From VYFG01 sp965248685 (lineage in GTDB: Bacteria > Pseudomonadota > Gammaproteobacteria > Arenicellales > Poriferihabitantaceae), in NCBI GenBank assembly GCA_965248685.1, contig CBDFKC010000004.1, positions 124,001-188,000 on the forward strand: a DNA stretch of 64,000 bases. Direction: 5' to 3'. Made by a program: the position numbers and the translations under genes. Below the pieces are notes generated by a model, which had not been told where the DNA came from, did no database searches, and saw only the letters and a program-made list of their open reading frames with translations. This document shows, one piece after another, positions 1 through 7,245 of the stretch (position 1 is the stretch's first letter; the number at the start of each line of letters is the position of its first letter).

Positions 1-554
1 GGGGTCCAACCGGTAAAGATAATCACAAGGGACGCGATTAAGGCGCCAACCGAACCGAGTAGATCCCCAGTCACATGCAGTGCTGCCGCTTTGAGGTTGA
101 GATTGTCAGATTCTTCTCGGGTCAATACCCAAAATGCCAGGATGTTAACCGCCAGCCCACCGATCGCCACCCAAAGCATCAACCCCCCTATTACCTCAAC
201 GGGTTGATTCAATCGCTGATAGGCTTCATACACAATCCAGCCTGCGATGATAAAGAGCGACAGTCCATTGATAAAGGCCGCCAGCACCGAAAACCTGTCG
301 AACCCATAGGTGCGCTTCCAGCTTGCCGGACGCCGGGCCAGGCGGAATGCAAACCAGGCGAGTACCAGAGAGGCAAAATCGGTCAGCATATGACCTGCAT
401 CGGCGAGCAATGCGAGGGAGCCTGAAACGATGCCACCGAATACTTCGGCCAGCATAAATCCGCCGGTTAGAATCGCCGCTATACCTACCGCATTTTCATT
501 GCTTGATCCATGGGAATGGCCAGACGTATTATGATTATGAGAATGATCAGTCAT
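1..554 (-). CDS. Cation diffusion facilitator (CDF) metal efflux protein, C-terminus cut by window edge
   Basis: Reading the minus strand from the ATG at 554 gives an open frame to the window edge (about 184 residues). The N-terminus is His-rich (TDHSHNHNTSGHSHG), followed by the CDF transmembrane signature with the metal-site pattern LADAGHMLTD and several hydrophobic segments. CDF proteins of the CzcD/ZitB type exchange cytoplasmic Zn2+ or Cd2+ for protons at the inner membrane. The cytoplasmic C-terminal domain lies outside the window. It is not obviously tied to the phosphonate genes that follow. Zinc specificity is inferred only from the His-rich tail. Confidence 0.88.
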   Translation of the reverse strand, partial: MTDHSHNHNTSGHSHGSSNENAVGIAAILTGGFMLAEVFGGIVSGSLALLADAGHMLTDFASLVLAWFAFRLARRPASWKRTYGFDRFSVLAAFINGLSLFIIAGWIVYEAYQRLNQPVEVIGGLMLWVAIGGLAVNILAFWVLTREESDNLNLKAAALHVTGDLLGSVGALIASLVIIFTGWT

Positions 555-602
555 TGGTAACCCAACCGGCGTGCTGCGTAGTTGATAGGCGGATGTTTCC
601 GG

Positions 603-1499
603 TCACAATGTCTTTGAGGAAACGCCTCTTGATTTGGGATCTATAGAGGTTGCGGTCTGAAAGTATGCATCGATTAATGGTCGGTCTCGACGTTCGGTTA
701 AACAGACGAGATAGGCCTTGGTAAACATTGGGGCGTCGCGTACCTGCAGAATTCGGATATCGGGGGACGGTGCCAATTCAGTTTCGGAAACGACGCCCAC
801 GCCAAAGCCCCGTAAAACTGCTTCCCGGGCGGCTTCGCGGCTGTTGATTTCCATTACTGGAGATACCGTAACCCCGGCTTCGGACAATGCATTATCAAAT
901 GCCCTGCGTGTGGTTGAAAAGCGCGGCCGCAAAATCATATCGCAGTCCTGTAAATCCTCCAGGTTAATTTTTCGTCGTTTCGCAAGGGGGTGATCAACGT
1001 GGGCGATGATGAGGACTCTATGGCTATTATAAAATTCACAATGTAAATCGGTATCGTTGATTTCTCTGCCCAAAATACCTATGTCGTAGTTGAAGTCTCG
1101 CAATCCGTCGAGAATCTCCCCTTCAAATCCCAGGGTTACATTGGTGGTAATACCGGGATTGTCGTTTCTGAATTTCGCCAATATTTCCATAACGTCAAAA
1201 GGTCCAACTGCATTGAGCAGCAACTGACCTTTTTCAAGATTGCGTGCAGCCCGTAATAGGGCAAGGGCTTCATTTTGATGCCCATACATTCCGCGGGTGA
1301 TGGTAACCAGGGATTTTCCAGTTGGGGTGAGCTGCACAGTACGACCGTGACGATAAAAAAGTTCAACTCTAAAATAGTCTTCCAGGGATTTCACATGGGT
1401 CGAAACCGTGGGTTGACCTACATGCAGAATATCCGCAGCCCGGGTAAAACCACCGCTGGTCGCCACCGTGTGAAACGCCTCGAGCCATTTTTGAAACAT
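603..1499 (-). CDS. LysR-family regulator, aminoethylphosphonate-catabolism type
   Basis: A 298-residue LysR-type regulator. An N-terminal winged HTH (residues about 4-62, with GGFTRAADILHVGQPTVSTH) is followed by a two-lobed effector-binding domain. The pattern REAAREAVLRGFGVGVVSE is typical of the LysR subgroup found with aminoethylphosphonate catabolism genes. It is divergent from the phosphonate-associated alcohol dehydrogenase at 1724, the usual arrangement for a LysR activator and its target. I infer that it senses 2-aminoethylphosphonate or a breakdown product and activates this island. The effector cannot be read from sequence. Confidence 0.85.
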   Translation of the reverse strand: MFQKWLEAFHTVATSGGFTRAADILHVGQPTVSTHVKSLEDYFRVELFYRHGRTVQLTPTGKSLVTITRGMYGHQNEALALLRAARNLEKGQLLLNAVGPFDVMEILAKFRNDNPGITTNVTLGFEGEILDGLRDFNYDIGILGREINDTDLHCEFYNSHRVLIIAHVDHPLAKRRKINLEDLQDCDMILRPRFSTTRRAFDNALSEAGVTVSPVMEINSREAAREAVLRGFGVGVVSETELAPSPDIRILQVRDAPMFTKAYLVCLTERRDRPLIDAYFQTATSIDPKSRGVSSKTL

Positions 1500-1506
1500 T
1501 TTTTAA

Positions 1507-1521
1507 TTATTCATTTAATAA
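1507..1521. promoter_or_regulatory. Possible LysR operator dyad in the divergent intergenic region
   Basis: TTATT-N5-AATAA forms a short dyad that contains a T-N11-A core, the generic LysR-type binding pattern. It lies 8 bp upstream of the LysR start codon, where an autoregulatory site would sit. The stretch is very AT-rich, so chance occurrence is a real possibility. The rest of 1522-1723 shows no other site I can support. Confidence 0.3.
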
Positions 1522-1723
1522 ATACATACAAAGATATTTCCAATTTTAACAATACTAAAACTATGGTTAACATTATGCAAGAAGTCATAAATACCGAATT
1601 ACAAGGACCTCGATTGGATGATGTATAGCAAACAACGAATGTGTTCTGCGATCCTGCTGGAAGCGCTCACGCGCGCTGACAGGGTTCCGCGTCGGGCTTG
1701 GGAAAAGATGTCAACGAAGGCTA

Positions 1724-2821
1724 GTGATGGATAGAACTGGACGAGCAGTGGTTTACGATGAACCCAATACGCCGTTTCACATTCGTGAGTATCCGGTAAG
1801 GGATGTGCGTGCCGGGGAGGTTCTGGTACGAATTACCATGGCTACTATCTGCCGATCAGATATTCATTCTTATCAAGGCCATCGACCGAATCCCTGTCCC
1901 GGAATACTGGGGCATGAAATTATCGGAATTATCGAGCAGATCGGTCAAGGAATAGATAAGGACTTGCGTGGCGATAAGCTATCAATAGGAGATAGGGTTA
2001 CCTGGACCGAATTTTTTTCTGAGGGCGATTCTTATTATAGAGACGTGCAGGATATGCCGCAGAAAGCACCTGGTGTGAGAAAGTATGGTCACGATCTGGT
2101 TGAAGAGGATCCCCATTTTCTTGGTGGGTTTGCTGACTATTGTTACATTCTTCCTGGTACCGGGATTCTCAAGTTACCCGACGAAATCAGTGATGAAGAA
2201 GCCGCGCCACTAAATTGCGGTATCGCTACGATGGTGTCGGCGGCTGATGCGGCTCAGATTAACATGGGTGATACGGTGGTGATCCAGGGGATGGGGCTGC
2301 TCGGGATCTACGGATGTGCAATTGCCAAAGCGAGGGGGGCCTCCCGGGTCATCGCACTTGATTCAGTCCCACAAAGATTAGAGACATCCAGGCGATTCGG
2401 CGCCGACTATATATTTGATGTGTCGACTCTATCCGATAGCGAGTTGATCGATGCGGTAAGGGAGATATCACCACCAGATGGTCCCGACGTGGTCATGGAA
2501 GTCTGTGGCGAACCTTCTGTGGTAGCGAGTGGTGTCGCAATGCTGCGGGTTGGTGGGCGCTATGTTCTGGTCGGTATGGTGAGTCCAAACGCAATGATCA
2601 CCCTCGACGGTTGCGAGTTGATTCGCAAATGGATCACCCTACGCGGGGTACATAACTATCATCCCCGACATCTGGTGCAAGCGTTGGACTTTGTCATGGC
2701 TAATCGAGACCGATTTCCCTTTAATGAGATTGTGGATTCGCGATTTGGGCTGGATCAACTGGATGAAGCATTTGAAAAAGCAGCAAATCATAGCGTGCTT
2801 CGCGCCGCCATCGTACCTTAG
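1724..2821 (+). CDS. Phosphonate-catabolism-associated zinc alcohol dehydrogenase (HpnZ-type MDR)
   Basis: A 365-residue medium-chain dehydrogenase/reductase. The catalytic zinc region is visible (TICRSDIHSYQGH, then GHEIIGIIEQIG), as is a Rossmann nucleotide site (GMGLLGIYGCAIAKARG). The four-cysteine structural zinc loop found in classical alcohol dehydrogenases near residues 95-115 is absent. The sequence resembles the proposed phosphonate-associated alcohol dehydrogenase family HpnZ, which recurs beside aminophosphonate genes; its substrate is not established. GTG at 1724 and ATG at 1727 are adjacent possible starts. It precedes the phnD operon by about 285 bp. Confidence 0.82.
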   Translation: MMDRTGRAVVYDEPNTPFHIREYPVRDVRAGEVLVRITMATICRSDIHSYQGHRPNPCPGILGHEIIGIIEQIGQGIDKDLRGDKLSIGDRVTWTEFFSEGDSYYRDVQDMPQKAPGVRKYGHDLVEEDPHFLGGFADYCYILPGTGILKLPDEISDEEAAPLNCGIATMVSAADAAQINMGDTVVIQGMGLLGIYGCAIAKARGASRVIALDSVPQRLETSRRFGADYIFDVSTLSDSELIDAVREISPPDGPDVVMEVCGEPSVVASGVAMLRVGGRYVLVGMVSPNAMITLDGCELIRKWITLRGVHNYHPRHLVQALDFVMANRDRFPFNEIVDSRFGLDQLDEAFEKAANHSVLRAAIVP

Positions 2822-3010
2822 GAAGCGGCATTGTGATATTAATTTACTTGAGCGCTAAGCAAACACTAGCGTATTGTTCGGCGTTATTGATATCACTCAG
2901 AGTCGAATTGAAACCGTTGATGAAGTTTGCAATCGGCTCCAAGCAGCATGCTAGCATATCGGCCGGAGCGGTTAATTGTGGCACTAATCATGGCGAAACG
3001 CGTCGCGTAT

Positions 3011-3039
3011 TTGACCGCATCTCGTCTCGCTGATACATA
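3011..3039 (+). promoter_or_regulatory. Candidate sigma-70 promoter of the phnD-phnC-phnE-phnE operon
   Basis: TTGACC (3011-3016) and TACATA (3034-3039) are separated by exactly 17 bp, with the predicted start near 3046. The 19-bp repeat at 3044-3062 therefore overlaps the predicted transcription start. The region from 2822 to here holds no convincing gene. Confidence 0.55.
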
Positions 3040-3043
3040 CAAT

Positions 3044-3062
3044 TTGTTTAATACACTACACT
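3044..3062 (+). promoter_or_regulatory. 19-bp repeat shared with the methyltransferase promoter (copy 1)
   Basis: TTGTTTAATACACTACACT occurs here and again, identically, at 19732-19750 upstream of the methyltransferase gene. Both copies overlap the predicted transcription start behind a TTGAC-type -35 box. An exact 19-bp match at two promoters of the same catabolic island is best explained as a shared operator. Its position suggests repression, but the protein that binds is unknown. Confidence 0.55.
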
Positions 3063-3106
3063 ATTATGTAAACAAACTATTCACCATAACCACGAGGAGA
3101 AAAGAC

Positions 3107-4060
3107 ATGTCATTATCCAGAATTCAAAATTTTACAGTTTGCAGGTTAAATAAATCCGGCAAAAGGCTGGGTGCAGCCGTTGCTACGGCGGCCTTAATGT
3201 TTGGGTCAACTTTTTCGGCCCAGGCGGCGGACTGCGTCAATCCCGATGCGTTGACCTTTGCCATGGTTCCCACTGAAGAAACCACGGCGGAACTGGAGCT
3301 ATATAAACCGGTAACCGATCGCATGGCTTCGATGACCGGTAAGAAAATCGAGTTTTTTCTGCCGACTTCTTACGCATCTGTAGTGGAAGGTTTACTGGGT
3401 GGCTTTGTTCATGTCGCGGTCCTGGGACCCTATTCCTATGTTATTGCCAACGATAAAGATGAAACCATCGAAGTCTTTGCCACATATGCCAAGAAACCTG
3501 GCCATATGCAGGAGGAAGGTCCGGGCTATCGCGCTGCTTTGATTACCCTGAAGGGGAGTAAGTTCGATAGTATCGAGTCGCTTAAAGGTTCCACCTTGGG
3601 ACTGGTCGATCCCGGCAGTACTTCTGGAAATCTGATGCCCCGAGTAGTATTTGGCGACGTCATCGGTATGGATCTCGACGACTATTTTTCAAAAGTCGTA
3701 TACACCGGCAGCCACGAGCTTTCTTCTGTGGCGGTGGGCGAAGGTAAGGTTGACGCTGCTTTTGTCGCGACCCACCGATTCGATAACGTGGTAGATAAGG
3801 GAGAGATCAAGCTGGAAGACGTCAATATACTTTGGCAGTCGGATCCAATTCCCCAGGATCCATTTGTTTACCGGGGTGACCTTTGCGAAGAGCTTAAGGT
3901 AAAAATCGCCGATACCTTTCTCGGCCTAAAGGAAGATGCAGCGGCGCAAAATTTTCTGGATAACGTTAAGTCCAATACATTTGTTCCCATGATGTCGGCG
4001 GACTACGACATTATCCGGGCATTGAAAAAGGCCAAGGACGCAAAGAAAAATTCTGGTTAG
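3107..4060 (+). CDS. phnD: PhnD-type phosphonate/phosphate ABC transporter substrate-binding protein
   Basis: A 317-residue periplasmic binding protein of the PhnD family. The ATG at 3107 is chosen because it has a good ribosome site (GAGGAG) and starts a signal peptide that ends at FSAQA. The frame is open further upstream, but that extension has no signal features. PhnD-like features include FAMVPTEETTAELELYKP and the LVDPGSTSGNL segment, the Ser/Thr-rich loop that binds a phosphonate or phosphate group. First gene of a tight operon with an ATPase and two permeases. The exact ligand is not determined; context points to an aminophosphonate. Confidence 0.9.
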   Translation: MSLSRIQNFTVCRLNKSGKRLGAAVATAALMFGSTFSAQAADCVNPDALTFAMVPTEETTAELELYKPVTDRMASMTGKKIEFFLPTSYASVVEGLLGGFVHVAVLGPYSYVIANDKDETIEVFATYAKKPGHMQEEGPGYRAALITLKGSKFDSIESLKGSTLGLVDPGSTSGNLMPRVVFGDVIGMDLDDYFSKVVYTGSHELSSVAVGEGKVDAAFVATHRFDNVVDKGEIKLEDVNILWQSDPIPQDPFVYRGDLCEELKVKIADTFLGLKEDAAAQNFLDNVKSNTFVPMMSADYDIIRALKKAKDAKKNSG

Positions 4061-4103
4061 GTCGCGACCAAAAAGCACAAAGCCTGATTGACAGAGACTG
4101 GCC

Positions 4104-4856
4104 ATGCCAATTCTTGAAGTCCGTAATCTGTGCGCGAAGTACAGTAAAAGCGGTCCGGAAATTCTAAAAAACGTTTCGTTTGACGTTGAAGAAGATGACT
4201 TTTTTGCCATCATTGGGCCTAGTGGGGCTGGAAAGTCCACGTTAATTCGTTGCATCAATCGTTTGGTCTCGCCTAGCAGCGGGACCTTGCGATTTGATGG
4301 TCGCGAGATCACTACCCTGCGCGGGGGCGAATTGAGAGCGCTGCGTCGGGATATAGGTATGATCTTTCAGGAGTTCAATCTGATCGACAGAATGAGCGTG
4401 ATGGACAACGTATTGTCGGGTCGGCTGGGTTATATTGGTAACCTGAGAACCCTGTTTCGCTCATTTCCCCGGCGCGATATCGAAAGCGCCCTGCAACTTC
4501 TCCACCGCGTTGGTCTGCAAGATCATGTAGACAAACGCGCCGATGAACTTTCGGGCGGTCAGCGGCAACGGGTTGGAATCGCCAGAGCATTGATGCAACA
4601 GCCCAAGCTACTGTTATTGGACGAACCAACTTCCGCTCTTGATCCAAAAATATCCCGAGAGGTGATGGGTCTTATCAAGACCATGGCCAAAGAATTTAAC
4701 GTGCCATGCCTTTGCAATATCCACGACGTAACTCTTGCCATGGAGTTTTGCAACAAGATGATCGGTTTGCAGGACGGAGAAAAAATGTTTGATGGACCCA
4801 CCGCCGAGATGGACCAATCTATGTTAGATCAAATTTATTCCATGGAGGTTCTTTGA
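4104..4856 (+). CDS. phnC: PhnC-type phosphonate ABC transporter ATP-binding protein
   Basis: A 250-residue ABC ATPase with Walker A GPSGAGKST, signature LSGGQRQRVGIARAL and Walker B LLLLDEPTSALD. The Q-loop region FQEFNLIDRMSVMDNVLSGRLG is characteristic of PhnC. It energises import by the two PhnE permeases downstream, delivering ligand from the PhnD protein. It begins 43 bp after phnD, in the same operon. Full length with no anomalies. Confidence 0.92.
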   Translation: MPILEVRNLCAKYSKSGPEILKNVSFDVEEDDFFAIIGPSGAGKSTLIRCINRLVSPSSGTLRFDGREITTLRGGELRALRRDIGMIFQEFNLIDRMSVMDNVLSGRLGYIGNLRTLFRSFPRRDIESALQLLHRVGLQDHVDKRADELSGGQRQRVGIARALMQQPKLLLLDEPTSALDPKISREVMGLIKTMAKEFNVPCLCNIHDVTLAMEFCNKMIGLQDGEKMFDGPTAEMDQSMLDQIYSMEVL

Positions 4857-4880
4857 GAATGCAGCCTTGAAAACTTTGGC

Positions 4881-5717
4881 ATGAGCCCAGAGCAGCAAAT
4901 ACAAAGCGATTCACTGAATCTGGCGGTGGACAGCATTTTGGCAGTTCGCAAACGCCGCCGAATGGGCCGTTGGTTAATTACCGCTGTTCTTGTCGGTTTG
5001 GTTGGATGGAGTGTCAACGCCACAATAATTCAGGATACTGATTGGGAGCGAATGGGTTCGCTTTCAGATGTTATGCGGGCGGCAGGAAAGTTTGTCGGGG
5101 TTGACTGGCAGCTCTTCCCTGAATTGATCGGGCCGACAATCGAGACTTTTATGATCGCCTGCCTCGGCACATTGCTCGGTGTTCTTATTTGCATCCCAGT
5201 GGCCTGGTTTGGCGCGACTAATATCACACCGTACAAGCCAGTCACCTATACCATAGCGCGATTGTTAATGACCTTAAGTCGCTCGATACATGAGATTGTC
5301 TGGGCGCTGTTCTTTGTCGCGGTAGTTGGTCTCGGTGCCATGGCTGGAATATTTGCCCTGGCGGTACGGTCGGTGGGGTTTATCGCCAAAATGTCGTCCG
5401 AAGCAATTGAAGATATTAATCCTGGCCCGATGGATGCGATTCGCGCCGCGGGTGGCAACGGCTTCCAGGTGTTGTTGTATGCAATCCTTCCCCAGGTTCT
5501 GCCTCAAGTTCTGAGTGTGATAATTTTCGAATGGGAAATTAATATCAGGCGGTCTGCGATTCTCGGGCTGGTCGGTGCAGGCGGTCTTGGTCTGGTATTT
5601 TTCAGGCAAATGAATACCTTTAACTTCCCTGGGGTAACTACGGTAATTCTAGCTATCCTGGGTATAATTTTGATCGGTGAGCTGGTGTCGTATTTCACCC
5701 GCAAGTCGGTTATATGA
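4881..5717 (+). CDS. phnE: PhnE-type phosphonate ABC transporter permease 1
   Basis: A 278-residue inner-membrane permease. There is a basic N-terminus, one early TM helix (about residues 32-50), then the binding-protein-dependent permease domain. The coupling-helix motif is EAIEDINPGPMDAIRAAGGNGFQVLLYAILPQ. It starts 24 bp after phnC. The second PhnE follows 13 bp downstream, so the transporter is a PhnE1/PhnE2 heterodimer rather than a single-permease system. Confidence 0.9.
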   Translation: MSPEQQIQSDSLNLAVDSILAVRKRRRMGRWLITAVLVGLVGWSVNATIIQDTDWERMGSLSDVMRAAGKFVGVDWQLFPELIGPTIETFMIACLGTLLGVLICIPVAWFGATNITPYKPVTYTIARLLMTLSRSIHEIVWALFFVAVVGLGAMAGIFALAVRSVGFIAKMSSEAIEDINPGPMDAIRAAGGNGFQVLLYAILPQVLPQVLSVIIFEWEINIRRSAILGLVGAGGLGLVFFRQMNTFNFPGVTTVILAILGIILIGELVSYFTRKSVI

Positions 5718-5730
5718 AGCTTCCACTGAT

Positions 5731-6588
5731 ATGTTAAAAGCTTCCGGTAAATTAAGCACTGCAGCCCATATGACCGATGGGCCAGACCTGACGTGGAGCA
5801 GGTATAAATTTCCAGAGTCTTTGCTGACTTATGGAATTTGGATTGGAGTGCTTGGCTTTCTCGGTTACAGCCTGGAGTATCTTAATATTCCGCTGGAGAG
5901 AATCCCCAGCATGTTTCAGCGGATGGGAACGGTGTTGAGCACCCGTTACTACCCCGCGGATATTGATTATATTTTGGATTGGGGGTATATGGGTTATGTG
6001 GTCCAGACCATCCAAATGGCCTACCTCGGGGCATTGTTCGGCTTGATATTATCGATTCCGTTGGGCTGGTTTAGTGCCTATAACATGACCCCAAGTCGTG
6101 GCTTTGTTTATCCTGTGGCGCGTTTAGTCACAATGGGATTTCGCGCGGTGCACGAGATGATTTGGGCCATATTATTTGTCAGTATTCTTGGCTATGGCAT
6201 GCTTCCAGGGGTTCTCGCCCTGACATTTTTTTGCGCGGGGTTTGCTGGCAAATTGTTCGCCGAGGAAATAGAGGCGATCGATATGGGGCCAGTGGATGCG
6301 ATGCGGGCCAGTGGCGCCAATTTGTTTCAGGTAATGATCTTCGGCGTTTTTCCTCAGGTCAGAGTCGCCTTCACCGGCATTGGCATTTACACCTGGGATG
6401 TGGCTTTTCGCGCGGCAACAGTGGTGGGGTTTGTTGGTGCCGGAGGAATGGGGTGGTACCTCAAGCGATCGGTACTGCAAATTGAATCCGAGCGGGTGGC
6501 AGCAATCATAATCTCGATCATAATATTGGTACTGATCTCGGAAATTTTGTCTGCCTATGCCCGTGATCGGGTTATGAAAATGAAATAG
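5731..6588 (+). CDS. phnE: PhnE-type phosphonate ABC transporter permease 2
   Basis: A 285-residue permease from the ATG at 5731. An in-frame start at 5677 would overlap phnE1 by 41 bp and adds nothing recognisable, and ATG 5770 is also possible. It has the same architecture as its neighbour, including the coupling loop EEIEAIDMGPVDAMRASGANLFQVMIFGVFPQ. The two permeases share overall fold and spacing but are clearly diverged, so the duplication is old. Last transport gene before the HD-domain protein. Confidence 0.88.
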   Translation: MLKASGKLSTAAHMTDGPDLTWSRYKFPESLLTYGIWIGVLGFLGYSLEYLNIPLERIPSMFQRMGTVLSTRYYPADIDYILDWGYMGYVVQTIQMAYLGALFGLILSIPLGWFSAYNMTPSRGFVYPVARLVTMGFRAVHEMIWAILFVSILGYGMLPGVLALTFFCAGFAGKLFAEEIEAIDMGPVDAMRASGANLFQVMIFGVFPQVRVAFTGIGIYTWDVAFRAATVVGFVGAGGMGWYLKRSVLQIESERVAAIIISIIILVLISEILSAYARDRVMKMK

Positions 6589-6605
6589 GACGAGGGTTTA
6601 ACATC

Positions 6606-7199
6606 ATGACAATGACTAATCCATGGCAACCAGTTTACGATCATATTGTGAGCAGTTTTTCCAAGGCCGCTCAAATACAATATGGCGAGTCAGCGGTGAC
6701 GGAACTTGAGCACGCTCTTCAGTGCGCTGAACTTGCGGATAAAGCTAGCGCTGATGATGATTTGGTGTTCGCCTGTATGTTGCATGATGTCGCCCGGTTC
6801 GCTTTACCCCAGAATCAAATTTCAGATACCCTGCAAAATACGGAGTTGGATAAAAATGCCAAAGGTCACGGGGCAGCGGCAGCTGAAATGATGGACGGGT
6901 TACTCCCGCAAAGGTCGCTGTTTTGTATCAAACATCACGCCGAAGCGAAGCAGTACCTGTGCCAGACAAATCCCCGCTATAGAGAGAAGCTTGCCGCAGC
7001 ATCTATTAAAACCCTGGCAATTCAAGCGGCGGAAACAGACGGGCAACAACTCGAAACACTTTCCAGACACGAATGGTGGCCCGATGCCCTGAGAGTCCGG
7101 GTTTGGGATGATGGGGCCAAGATCAAAGGTAAAACCACGCGATCATTCGACTATTGGAACGGTCGGCTGGAACGGTTTTTGCTGTTACAGCATAGCTAA
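6606..7199 (+). CDS. PhnZ-family HD-domain (di-iron) phosphonate oxygenase
   Basis: A 197-residue HD-domain protein of the kind found in phosphonate-degradation operons. Residues that match the di-iron oxygenase PhnZ are visible: Y26/E28 in YGESAVTELEHALQ, H36, the HD pair H60-D61, H88, H111, K115 in HHAEAKQYL, S133, Q140, and an Asp near 168. PhnZ and TmpB oxidatively cleave the C-P bond of 1-hydroxy-2-aminoethylphosphonate or its trimethylated form, giving phosphate plus glycine or glycine betaine. It lies 17 bp behind phnE2 in the same operon. No 2-oxoglutarate hydroxylase partner (PhnY/TmpA) is in the window. Substrate is therefore inferred. Confidence 0.78.
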   Translation: MTMTNPWQPVYDHIVSSFSKAAQIQYGESAVTELEHALQCAELADKASADDDLVFACMLHDVARFALPQNQISDTLQNTELDKNAKGHGAAAAEMMDGLLPQRSLFCIKHHAEAKQYLCQTNPRYREKLAAASIKTLAIQAAETDGQQLETLSRHEWWPDALRVRVWDDGAKIKGKTTRSFDYWNGRLERFLLLQHS

Positions 7200-7245
7200 A
7201 TCTATCCAACCGGATTGCCCGGATTTAGTAAGAATGTTTTGCAGA

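Noticed and set aside
2833..3033. Plus-strand frame upstream of phnD
   Set aside because: No homology pattern; it contains the predicted phnD promoter region and overlaps the upstream extension of the phnD frame.
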